Shown one piece after another: positions 1 through 5,069 of a stretch of 6,781 nt of DNA. The position numbers and the translations under genes were made by a program. Below the pieces are notes generated by a model. It did not search any database and was not told the origin of the DNA. It saw only the letters and a program-made list of their open reading frames with translations. The DNA lies in NCBI GenBank assembly GCA_049687495.1, contig JBAVJB010000004.1, positions 1 through 6,781 of the forward strand. The letters are read 5' to 3'. Positions within the stretch are counted from its first letter, which is position 1. The number at the start of each line of letters is the position of its first letter. The DNA is from Salinimicrobium sp049687495. Lineage in GTDB: Bacteria; Bacteroidota; Bacteroidia; Flavobacteriales; Flavobacteriaceae.

Positions 1-193
1 TAGAGGCGATCACCTTGAGGTTGGGATATTCCTGCAGCGAGCCATGAGGATGCTGCCAGGTGAGGGCAAATTCCACAGCTTCGGGATCCCTGACCTCGGG
101 ATATATCTCGATCACCAACTCGGGATCCTGTTCCTGTAAAGCTTTTTTCCAAACTTCTGTATTCTTTCCCGGACTGATGATCAATAATGACAT
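1..193 (-). CDS. 2-hydroxyacid dehydrogenase, GhrA-like (N-terminal part, runs off window)
   Basis: Only the first 64 codons are present; the gene starts at the ATG complementary to 191-193 and leaves the window at base 1. The translation begins MSLLIISPGKNTEVW and contains FALTWQHPHGSL followed by YPNLKVIAS. This matches the N-terminal catalytic sub-domain of the GhrA group of D-isomer-specific 2-hydroxyacid dehydrogenases, where a 'YALVWHPP' strand precedes an 'LKAVFALGAG' strand. Known members are cytoplasmic NAD(P)H-dependent reductases of glyoxylate and hydroxypyruvate. The Rossmann GxGxxG motif and the catalytic Arg, Glu and His would lie outside the window, so activity cannot be judged. 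No Shine-Dalgarno sequence precedes the start, as is usual in Bacteroidota. It lies 126 bp downstream of the acyl-CoA dehydrogenase on the same strand. I found no convincing terminator or promoter in the gap, so co-transcription is possible. Confidence 0.72.
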   Translation of the reverse strand, partial: MSLLIISPGKNTEVWKKALQEQDPELVIEIYPEVRDPEAVEFALTWQHPHGSLQEYPNLKVIAS

Positions 194-251
194 TTTTGTG
201 TATTTCAATGATTAATAAAAAATGATCAATTATCACCTAAAAACCATAGCA

Positions 252-318
252 TTTTTAACCATTAATCGCCGATTATCCATTAACCATTCCCTAATCATCA
301 ATTAACCATTCCCCAATC
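252..318. repeat. Degenerate ATTAACCATT direct repeats
   Basis: Two near-identical 18-mers, ATTAACCATTCCCTAATC at 279-296 and ATTAACCATTCCCCAATC at 301-318, lie 22 bp apart and differ at one base. A looser third copy, TTTTTAACCATTAATC, sits at 252-267. The tract fills much of the spacer between the acyl-CoA dehydrogenase stop and the GhrA-like start. It is AT-rich and has no strong dyad, so it is not an obvious intrinsic terminator. It may be slippage-derived. I see no function. Confidence 0.6.
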
Positions 319-319
319 C

Positions 320-1684
320 CTAACTTACAAATGCACTATAGCCGGTGATGGCCCGGCCCACGATGAGCGAGTTGATCTCTTTGGTGCCTTCGTAGCTGTA
401 GATGGCTTCGGCATCGGCGACAAACCTGGCGACGTCATATTCCAGCAGGATGCCGTTACCACCCATGACCTCGCGCGCCCTACTCACCACATCTCTCATG
501 CGCATGCTGCAGTAGACCTTCGCCAGGGAGGCATGCTCATCTGTAAGCAGATCTTCATCCTGCAGCTCCGAAAGCCTGAAGCAAAGGGTTTGCATAGCGG
601 TAAGGTTGGAGATCATCTCTACCAGATGATTCTGGATCAACTGGTAAGAAGCGATCGGTCGTCCAAATTGTTCCCTTTTTTTGGTGTACTTAAGTGCACT
701 CTCATACGCACCACGAGCGCAACCTACGGCCTGCCAGGCCACTCCGGCACGAGTCATGCGCAGCACGTTGGCCGTATCTTTAAAGGAATCGGCTTTTTGC
801 AGCCGGTCGCTTTCGGGAACTTTACAGTTGGTAAGCTTGATAAGGGCGTTCTGTACGATGCGCAGCGCCATCTTGTCCCGCATCTTTGTGGCCTTAAAAC
901 CCGGATTGCCCTTTCTTACCAGGAATCCTTTCACCTGGTTGCTGTCCTCGTCTCTGGCCCATATCACCACTACATCGGCAAAAGTGGCATTTCCTATCCA
1001 TTTTTTCTCACCGTTGATCACCCAGTTCTCCCCGTCAAATTTACAGGTGGTTTCCAAGCCGCCGGCCACGCCGCTGCCCACGTTGGGTTCGGTAAGGCCA
1101 AAGGCGCCTATCTTTTCCAACCTCTGCATTTGCGGCAGCCACTCCTGCTTTTGCTCCTCACTTCCGCAGAGGTAGATAGAACCCATGGCAAGCCCGCTGT
1201 GCACCCCGAAAAAGGTGGAGATCGACACATCTACCCGGGCGATCTCCTGGGCAATGATACCTTCCATAAGGAACGGAAGGTTAGGACAGCCGTAGCCCTC
1301 GTAAGGCACGCCGGCAATGCCCAGTTTCTTGAACTTTTCGATTACTAAAAATGGGAATTTGGCCCTGTTCCAGTGGTCATTGATGAGCGGCCGCACTTCG
1401 TCTTCCATCATATTGCGGACTTTGAGCTGCAGCTCCCGCTGCTCAGGGCTTAGCTTAAGGTCGAGGTTATAGAAATCGCCGTCGATGGGCGGCAGGTCGT
1501 GCTGGCCCTTTCGGCGCTTGGTCTTAAGCATCTTCATGAGGCCCTTCAGCTGATTCTCATCCAGGTTTCCCAGCGCAGCCATAGCCTCGGTAAGATCGAT
1601 CTGTTCATTGATCTTTGCGAGCTGGTCAAGATCTATATTCTTAAGCATTTTAACGGTATTCTTAACTTTTCCGAAGAGCGACAT
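320..1684 (-). CDS. Acyl-CoA dehydrogenase-family flavoprotein, ACX4/GCDH-like
   Basis: The 454-residue protein has the full acyl-CoA dehydrogenase fold from about residue 70. Visible motifs are LTEP (197-200) and KKWIGN (227-232) of the FAD/substrate beta domain, REQFGRP (337-343), MGGNG (407-411), and YEGTKEIN (431-438) with the likely catalytic base Glu432. Such enzymes take hydrogen from the alpha and beta carbons of short acyl-CoAs and pass electrons to ETF or, in oxidases, to oxygen. The closest relatives I can recall are plant peroxisomal ACX4 (shared WIGN-TFAD, IVQN, VAWQ and IYSYEGT-like blocks) and glutaryl-CoA dehydrogenase. The substrate-binding Arg of the latter is Ser156 here, which argues against glutaryl-CoA. 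Two oddities: residues 1-65 are a basic, helical-looking extension, and the conserved GSD after LTEP reads GSG (203-205). The ATG at 1682-1684 is supported because reading continues in frame, but the extension leaves some start uncertainty. No partner ETF or thiolase gene is nearby. Confidence 0.9.
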   Translation of the reverse strand: MSLFGKVKNTVKMLKNIDLDQLAKINEQIDLTEAMAALGNLDENQLKGLMKMLKTKRRKGQHDLPPIDGDFYNLDLKLSPEQRELQLKVRNMMEDEVRPLINDHWNRAKFPFLVIEKFKKLGIAGVPYEGYGCPNLPFLMEGIIAQEIARVDVSISTFFGVHSGLAMGSIYLCGSEEQKQEWLPQMQRLEKIGAFGLTEPNVGSGVAGGLETTCKFDGENWVINGEKKWIGNATFADVVVIWARDEDSNQVKGFLVRKGNPGFKATKMRDKMALRIVQNALIKLTNCKVPESDRLQKADSFKDTANVLRMTRAGVAWQAVGCARGAYESALKYTKKREQFGRPIASYQLIQNHLVEMISNLTAMQTLCFRLSELQDEDLLTDEHASLAKVYCSMRMRDVVSRAREVMGGNGILLEYDVARFVADAEAIYSYEGTKEINSLIVGRAITGYSAFVS

Positions 1685-1931
1685 AGGCAGAATTTTAGTT
1701 TTCCTTTTAAAAGTAGATATTATAGAAGAGGAAGCCTGTTAAAGCTTTCTCAAAGCCTGAAGACGGCAAATATTTTCCGAAGCACTTTTCATCCTTTTCA
1801 ATAGCTTTTGACCTCTTTGCCGCTAAAGATCTTTAACCAAAGCTTCAGAAGCATTTAATAAAGATTTAGAACGAGCTTTTCTTTAAAGTCCTGCACAACC
1901 ACTACTTTCGAGTATTAATAAATTTTTTTAA
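1685..1931. other. Divergent intergenic region, acyl-CoA dehydrogenase / PAP2
   Basis: This 247-bp AT-rich spacer separates two divergent genes and should hold both promoters. On the minus strand, TACTTTTA (complement of 1708-1715) matches TAnnTTTG at all but the last base and lies 23 bp from the dehydrogenase ATG, but no TTG is seen at the expected distance. I found no strong hairpin, tRNA or credible small gene here. Confidence 0.5.
1903..1910 (+). promoter_or_regulatory. Candidate -7 box for the PAP2 gene
   Basis: TACTTTCG matches the Bacteroidota -7 consensus TAnnTTTG at one base short of complete. It lies 21 bp before the ATG at 1932, a usual distance. No TTG appears 17-23 bp upstream, so the call is weak. 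Confidence 0.35.
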
Positions 1932-2531
1932 ATGCATTTTAGATCTCATGAGGAGGAATCTGCCCTTCCGAAACTAAAAAAGACATTTTTCATCCTGCTG
2001 CTGGGTTATTTGCTCAGCTTCCCCTCTAATGTTCAGGCCCAGCTCATCGAGCCAAAAAGCCCCGCGGTAAAAACCAGCGGAGATGTGCTGCTGGTGGCTT
2101 TGCCCACCTCTGCCGCGCTCACCACCCTGGTGATGAAGGACAAGAAAGGCTTTTGGCAAATGGCTGAAGGTTTTGCGACAAATTTGGCTCTTACCACTGC
2201 CTTGAAGTATGGGATAAACAAGCGCCGGCCCTTTAATGGCGGCGGACAGGCCTTCCCCTCGGGACACACTTCGGTGACCTTCCAGGCGGCTTCCTTCATT
2301 CACTTCAGGTATGGCTTGAAGTACAGTATTCCGGCTTATGCCCTGGCAGGCTGGACTGCATACAGTCGGATCAACGCCACCAGGCACGACGGCTATGATA
2401 TCCTGGCGGGAGCAGTAGTGGGAATAGGCAGCAGTTTGATCTTTACCACTCCCTATGAGCGGGAACATATGCAGCTCACTTTTTCAAGTAGCCGAGATGA
2501 ATACAAGTTGGGGTTTGTCTATAAATTTTGA
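1932..2531 (+). CDS. Exported PAP2-family phosphatase
   Basis: The 199-residue protein carries all three parts of the PAP2/acid phosphatase signature: K-x6-RP at Lys92-Arg99-Pro100, PSGH at 109-112, and SR-x5-H-x3-D at Ser145, Arg146, His152 and Asp156. His152 would be the nucleophile that forms a phospho-enzyme, and His112 the acid/base. A basic stretch (KLKK, 14-17), a hydrophobic run and SNVQA-Q make a type I signal peptide cut near residue 36; the positive region is preceded by about 13 unusually acidic residues. No in-frame ATG lies closer to the signal. Family members remove phosphate from lipids such as phosphatidylglycerol phosphate, undecaprenyl pyrophosphate or lipid A, or are acid phosphatases; the substrate cannot be assigned. 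The protein is short, with only a few weak hydrophobic segments, and its end (YKLGFVYKF) resembles a terminal outer-membrane beta strand. It is monocistronic, ending in the terminator shared with metK. Confidence 0.88.
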   Translation: MHFRSHEEESALPKLKKTFFILLLGYLLSFPSNVQAQLIEPKSPAVKTSGDVLLVALPTSAALTTLVMKDKKGFWQMAEGFATNLALTTALKYGINKRRPFNGGGQAFPSGHTSVTFQAASFIHFRYGLKYSIPAYALAGWTAYSRINATRHDGYDILAGAVVGIGSSLIFTTPYEREHMQLTFSSSRDEYKLGFVYKF

Positions 2532-2551
2532 GAATTCCCGGAAAATGAAGC

Positions 2552-2585
2552 AAAAAAAACGCTTCCCGAAAGAGAAGCGTTTTTT
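2552..2585. terminator. Bidirectional intrinsic terminator between PAP2 gene and metK
   Basis: A perfect 12-bp stem (2554-2565 with 2574-2585, core CGCTTC/GAAGCG) closes an 8-nt loop. It is flanked by A8 on the left and ends in T6 on the right, so both strands read GC stem then T-tract. It begins 20 bp after the PAP2 stop and lies 16 bp past the metK stop, so it can serve both convergent genes. Confidence 0.92.
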
Positions 2586-2601
2586 GTCATTTTTGAAGGG
2601 T

Positions 2602-3858
2602 TTAAAGGCCAAAGGCTTTTTTCACCTCGTCCACTTTGTCAAGTTCTTCCCAGGTAAACAGGTCTACCTCGTGAGTCACTTTTCCGTTGTACGGACTTTC
2701 AAATACTTTGCGTTCCTTGCGCGGAGTTCTTCCGAAGTGGCCGTAAGCAGAAGTTTCCCTGTAGATAGGATTTCTTAGCTTGAGTCGGTCTTCAATGGCC
2801 GCAGGTCTCATGTCAAAGATCTCCCGAATTTTTTTGGCGATCTCGCCATTGCTCATCTCGATATTCTTTGAACCAAAGGTGTCAATAAGCAGCGAAACCG
2901 GTTCTACCACTCCAATCGCGTAGGACACCTGCACCAGCACCTCGTCGGCTACGCCGGCAGCAACCAGGTTCTTTGCGATGTGACGGGCAGCATAGGCTGC
3001 CGAACGGTCCACCTTACTCGGGTCTTTTCCTGAAAAAGCCCCGCCCCCGTGAGCGCCTTTGCCGCCGTAGGTATCAACGATGATCTTTCTTCCGGTAAGG
3101 CCGGTGTCGCCATGTGGCCCACCGATCACGAACTTCCCGGTAGGATTGATGTGGTAAGTAATGTCGTCATTGAACAGCTGCTGCACATATTCGGGCAGCT
3201 GCTTCTTCACCCGCGGAATAAGGATCTCAATAATGTCTTTTTTGATTTGCTCCAGCATTTTCTTCTCATCCCCGTTAAAATCATCGTGCTGTGTAGAGAC
3301 AACTATAGAAACAATGCGCTGAGGTACGTTGTCGTCACTGTACTCAATGGTCACCTGGCTCTTGGAGTCGGGACGCAAATAGGTGATCTCTTTCTCCTCG
3401 CGGCGCAGTTTTGCCAGCTCCACCAGGATCTTGTGAGAAATATCCAGAGCCAGCGGCATGTAATTTTCAGTTTCTTTGGTGGCGTAGCCAAACATCATTC
3501 CCTGGTCTCCGGCACCTTGTTCTTCTTTGTTGCCGCGGTCAACGCCCTGGTTGATGTCTTCACTCTGCTCGTGGATCAAAGAGATCACGCCGCAAGAGTC
3601 GCCACTGAATTTGTAGGCGCCTTTGGTGTACCCAATATCGTTGATCACATCTCGCGCGATCTGCTGTACATCGAGATAAGTAGAAGATTTCACCTCTCCC
3701 GCCAGCACCACCTGTCCGGTAGTAACGAGGGTTTCACAAGCGACCTTTGATTCTTTGTCAAAAGCCAGAAAGTTGTCAAGTAGGGTATCGCTTATCTGGT
3801 CTGCGACTTTGTCGGGGTGGCCTTCAGAAACACTTTCCGAAGTAAATAAATATGGCAT
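2602..3858 (-). CDS. metK: S-adenosylmethionine synthetase (methionine adenosyltransferase)
   Basis: MetK makes S-adenosylmethionine from methionine and ATP, releasing phosphate and pyrophosphate, in the cytoplasm as a tetramer or dimer of dimers. The 418-residue protein has the family motifs in order: SEGHPDK (11-17, with ATP/Mg ligands His14 and Asp16 and with Lys17), GAGDQG (115-120), GGPHGDTGLTGRK (246-258) and the P-loop-like GGGAFSGKDP (271-280). It is about 35 residues longer than the E. coli enzyme, with the extra length partly in the region 150-225 and partly in the C-terminal tail after residue 385 (FESPYNGKVTHEVDLF), a pattern I associate with Bacteroidota MetK. The start is clear because MPYLFTSESV aligns directly with the family N-terminus. 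It is a single-gene unit with its own promoter (3984-4017), a SAM-II-like riboswitch in its leader (3921-3968) and a shared terminator downstream. The leader implies repression when SAM is high. Confidence 0.98.
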   Translation of the reverse strand: MPYLFTSESVSEGHPDKVADQISDTLLDNFLAFDKESKVACETLVTTGQVVLAGEVKSSTYLDVQQIARDVINDIGYTKGAYKFSGDSCGVISLIHEQSEDINQGVDRGNKEEQGAGDQGMMFGYATKETENYMPLALDISHKILVELAKLRREEKEITYLRPDSKSQVTIEYSDDNVPQRIVSIVVSTQHDDFNGDEKKMLEQIKKDIIEILIPRVKKQLPEYVQQLFNDDITYHINPTGKFVIGGPHGDTGLTGRKIIVDTYGGKGAHGGGAFSGKDPSKVDRSAAYAARHIAKNLVAAGVADEVLVQVSYAIGVVEPVSLLIDTFGSKNIEMSNGEIAKKIREIFDMRPAAIEDRLKLRNPIYRETSAYGHFGRTPRKERKVFESPYNGKVTHEVDLFTWEELDKVDEVKKAFGL

Positions 3859-3920
3859 TCTTCGTTCTTTAAAAGGTTATTTTAAAAAGGAAACTTGACG
3901 GAATGCGCTAGAGGAGTTTT

Positions 3921-3968
3921 CACTGCTTTAGCATTTTTTAAGGGTTGCAATCAGTCAAATCATTCCCT
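3921..3968 (-). ncRNA. SAM-II (SAM-alpha type) riboswitch in the metK leader
   Basis: Read on the minus strand, the leader has the conserved SAM-II blocks in order: P1 5' arm AGGG (3968-3965), GATTTG (3961-3956), TTGCA (3950-3946), P1 3' arm CCCT (3944-3941), TTAAA just after it, and GCTAAA (3932-3927). The pseudoknot also forms: loop ACTG (3955-3952) pairs with CAGT (3925-3922), directly after GCTAAA as in alphaproteobacterial metA/metX examples. In known SAM-II RNAs this H-type pseudoknot binds SAM between P2 segments rich in U-A triples. The weak point is P1, only 4 bp with two extra A bases (3964-3963) before TGATTT. Position supports the call: the element starts about 15 bases after a strong -7 box and precedes the SAM synthetase gene. 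The mechanism is unclear because the pseudoknot lies 62 nt before the metK ATG and its 3' strand contains no Shine-Dalgarno sequence. Confidence 0.86.
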
Positions 3969-3983
3969 GTGATAAATCAATGG

Positions 3984-4017
3984 CAAATGTATAAAAATTC
4001 TGCTGAAGCCATACAAA
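3984..4017 (-). promoter_or_regulatory. metK: metK promoter (TTTG / TAnnTTTG)
   Basis: On the minus strand a perfect -7 box TACATTTG (3991-3984) is preceded, after a 22-nt gap, by TTTG (4017-4014). This fits the flavobacterial TTG-N17-23-TAnnTTTG promoter. Transcription would begin near 3978, so the riboswitch is the first structure in the RNA. Confidence 0.75.
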
Positions 4018-4075
4018 TAACCCCTGTTTTTCAGCTTAAAAAGATCGGAAGTTTCAGCATGATCAAATAAAAATA

Positions 4076-4117
4076 ATGGCCTTTTCAGAAGGAATACCTT
4101 CCAAAAAAGCCATTTTT
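4076..4117 (-). terminator. Intrinsic terminator of the outer-membrane barrel gene
   Basis: An imperfect long hairpin spans 4076-4113: outer stem ATGGC/GCCAT, a TTTT/AAAA segment flanked by C-A mismatches, and an inner stem GAAGG/CCTTC around the loop AATA. On the minus strand it lies 13 nt after the stop codon and is followed by TTATTTTTATTTG. It also insulates the barrel gene from the metK promoter. Confidence 0.75.
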
Positions 4118-4126
4118 GAGATCATT

Positions 4127-4765
4127 TTAGTCCTTGAAGCGCTCGACCCTGTCTTCAGCTTCAGAGAGCGGAAGAAAGACCTGCACCCCAATGTGAACGC
4201 CCAGTGAGTGTTGATAATCGGTATTGCCGCCTCCGGCCAGGCCGTTATATTTCACGCTGCCTTCCAGGGCGACGCTTCGGTTCACAAATAGAGAATAGCC
4301 GGGACCAAAACCAAAGGCAAAACCATTGGTGGTGGGCCCGTGCTGCACGTTGACGCCGGCCAGCCCGGCATGGGTTTCCAGAAAAAAGCGGCCGCCGGGA
4401 ACTTCATCTGCAAGATCAAGATCAGACGGGGCGATATAATACCTGGAAAGCGCCTGTACCCCATAAACAAAGGTGTTGGTAGATTCGGTGTCTCTTCCTG
4501 CCGAGTTGGTGTAACCCAGATTGACGATCGCGCCTACCAGGAAATTATCATTGAGAAAATAACCTACTTTTGGGCTAATGCCAATGTTATAGCCAGAGTC
4601 TTCGTTGAGGCCCAGGTTAAAACCAAACAGCCCGTTGCTGCTGGTGGTGCTAAGTCCGCTGCCAAGATCGGCTCCCAGCATGATGTTCCCTTCCTGTAAC
4701 TGCGCATGTGATACCGCGGTGCACCCAAACAGCAACACCAGGGTCAAGAGTAAAAATCTTTTCAT
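4127..4765 (-). CDS. Outer-membrane beta-barrel protein (small porin-like)
   Basis: I start this 212-residue protein at the ATG complementary to 4763-4765, because MKRFLLLTLVLLFGCTAVSHA-Q is a complete type I signal peptide (cut near residue 21). The in-frame ATG 39 bp further upstream would add the sequence MYNRPQRAKKTWI, which does not belong to a signal peptide. The mature part is rich in Gly, Asn and aromatic residues and alternates polar and non-polar residues in strand-like stretches (YNIGISPKVGYFLND, FLVGAIVNLGYTN, RFFLETHAGLAGV, FAFGFGPGYSLFV, LGVHIGVQVFL), separated by polar loops. This is typical of the small 8-stranded barrels of Bacteroidota (OMP_b-brl type). The function is unknown; such proteins are often only structural or annotated as porins. 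The last strand is followed by a charged tail of about 13 residues (SEAEDRVERFKD) instead of ending in an aromatic residue. It is transcribed alone, with a terminator just downstream. Confidence 0.82.
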   Translation of the reverse strand: MKRFLLLTLVLLFGCTAVSHAQLQEGNIMLGADLGSGLSTTSSNGLFGFNLGLNEDSGYNIGISPKVGYFLNDNFLVGAIVNLGYTNSAGRDTESTNTFVYGVQALSRYYIAPSDLDLADEVPGGRFFLETHAGLAGVNVQHGPTTNGFAFGFGPGYSLFVNRSVALEGSVKYNGLAGGGNTDYQHSLGVHIGVQVFLPLSEAEDRVERFKD

Positions 4766-4926
4766 GATCCAAGTTTTTTTGGCCCTCTGCGGGCGGTTAT
4801 ACATAAGCGGTAAAACTACACATGCCCGTCCTTGAAATCACGAATTTTAGTAATGTTTAATACACTTCTCTTAAAGTTTCAAAATAGGTTTAACATTCTG
4901 ATTTTCAATTTGTTTAGTATTTAATT
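4766..4926. other. Spacer upstream of the barrel gene
   Basis: This is the gene-free part of the 304-bp divergent region before the hairpin element. On the minus strand TAGTTTTA (4818-4811) is one base from TAnnTTTG and sits about 45 bp before the barrel gene ATG, without a clear TTG upstream; it is the best but weak promoter candidate. A small GCCC/GGGC hairpin (4782-4794) lies in the predicted leader. Nothing else is visible. Confidence 0.4.
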
Positions 4927-4929
4927 TTG
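4922..4929 (+). promoter_or_regulatory. Candidate -7 box at the edge of the hairpin element
   Basis: TAATTTTG is a complete match to TAnnTTTG, with CTG rather than TTG 21 nt upstream (4898-4900). If used, the whole hairpin element 4927-5039 would lie in the 5' leader of the osmC-like gene. Confidence 0.35.
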
Positions 4930-5039
4930 GGCGCTACGGTACGCCCCCGGGCGTACCGTCAGGCTTTCGCGGGTCGCTTCCCGATAAAAATCGGGAGAGC
5001 TCCAACAGCCGCTCAATCCTTAGCGCAGCTTCTGCCCAA
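4927..5039. repeat. Structured intergenic element with nested inverted repeats (probable dispersed repeat)
   Basis: The 113-bp GC-rich block stands out from AT-rich flanks. Its ends are complementary: TTGGGCGCT at 4927-4935 against AGCGC (5022-5026) and CCCAA (5035-5039). Inside are two hairpins: an 11-bp perfect stem with a CC loop (4936-4959), and CCCGAT-AAAA-ATCGGG (4980-4995), extendable to 4976-5000 with a bulged A. Between and after them lie CAGGCTTTCGCGGG and CTCAATCCTTAGCGC. From memory, blocks of this kind (GGGCG...GGCTTTCGC...CCCGATAAAAATCGGG...) occur many times between genes in flavobacterial genomes. Only one copy is in this window, so repetition is inferred. It carries no reading frame. 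Confidence 0.68.
4936..4959. repeat. 24-bp near-perfect palindrome
   Basis: ACGGTACGCCC (4936-4946) is followed by CC and by its exact reverse complement GGGCGTACCGT (4949-4959). The stem is GC-rich and strong in RNA or as a DNA cruciform. No T-tract follows on either strand, so it is not a standard terminator. Confidence 0.85.
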
Positions 5040-5045
5040 TTTATG

Positions 5046-5053
5046 TAAATTAG
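5046..5053 (+). promoter_or_regulatory. Candidate -7 box for the osmC-like gene
   Basis: TAAATTAG matches TAnnTTTG except for one base and lies 16 bp before the ATG, right after the hairpin element. No TTG lies 17-23 bp upstream; that interval falls inside the element's right arm. It competes with the candidate at 4922-4929. Confidence 0.35.
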
Positions 5054-5069
5054 CCAAAATTCAATTTTT

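Noticed and set aside
252..318. CRISPR array
   Set aside because: The repeats are too few, too short and at too small a period, with no unique spacers and no cas genes nearby.
533..1348. Long open frame on the plus strand inside the acyl-CoA dehydrogenase gene (271 codons)
   Set aside because: It is antisense to a gene with clear family motifs, has low-complexity leucine runs and no recognisable domain; it is a codon-bias shadow.
1951..1956. AGGAGG near the start of the PAP2 gene, like a Shine-Dalgarno sequence
   Set aside because: No in-frame start codon lies 5-10 bp downstream, and the phylum rarely depends on such sites; it is coding sequence (Glu-Glu codons).
3049..3750. Long open frame on the plus strand opposite metK (233 codons)
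   Set aside because: It is fully antisense to the conserved MetK frame and has no recognisable domain or start context.
4721..4732. Possible lipobox LFGC in the barrel protein signal peptide
   Set aside because: Phe at the -2 position is atypical, and a better signal peptidase I site (SHA-Q) follows a few residues later; barrel proteins are not usually lipidated.
4782..4794. GCCC/GGGC hairpin in the leader of the barrel gene
   Set aside because: The stem is only 4 bp and no T-tract or known motif is attached; it is within chance expectation.
4766..4804. Upstream ATG for the barrel protein giving 13 extra residues
   Set aside because: The extra residues are polar and precede a complete signal peptide that starts at the ATG complementary to 4763-4765.
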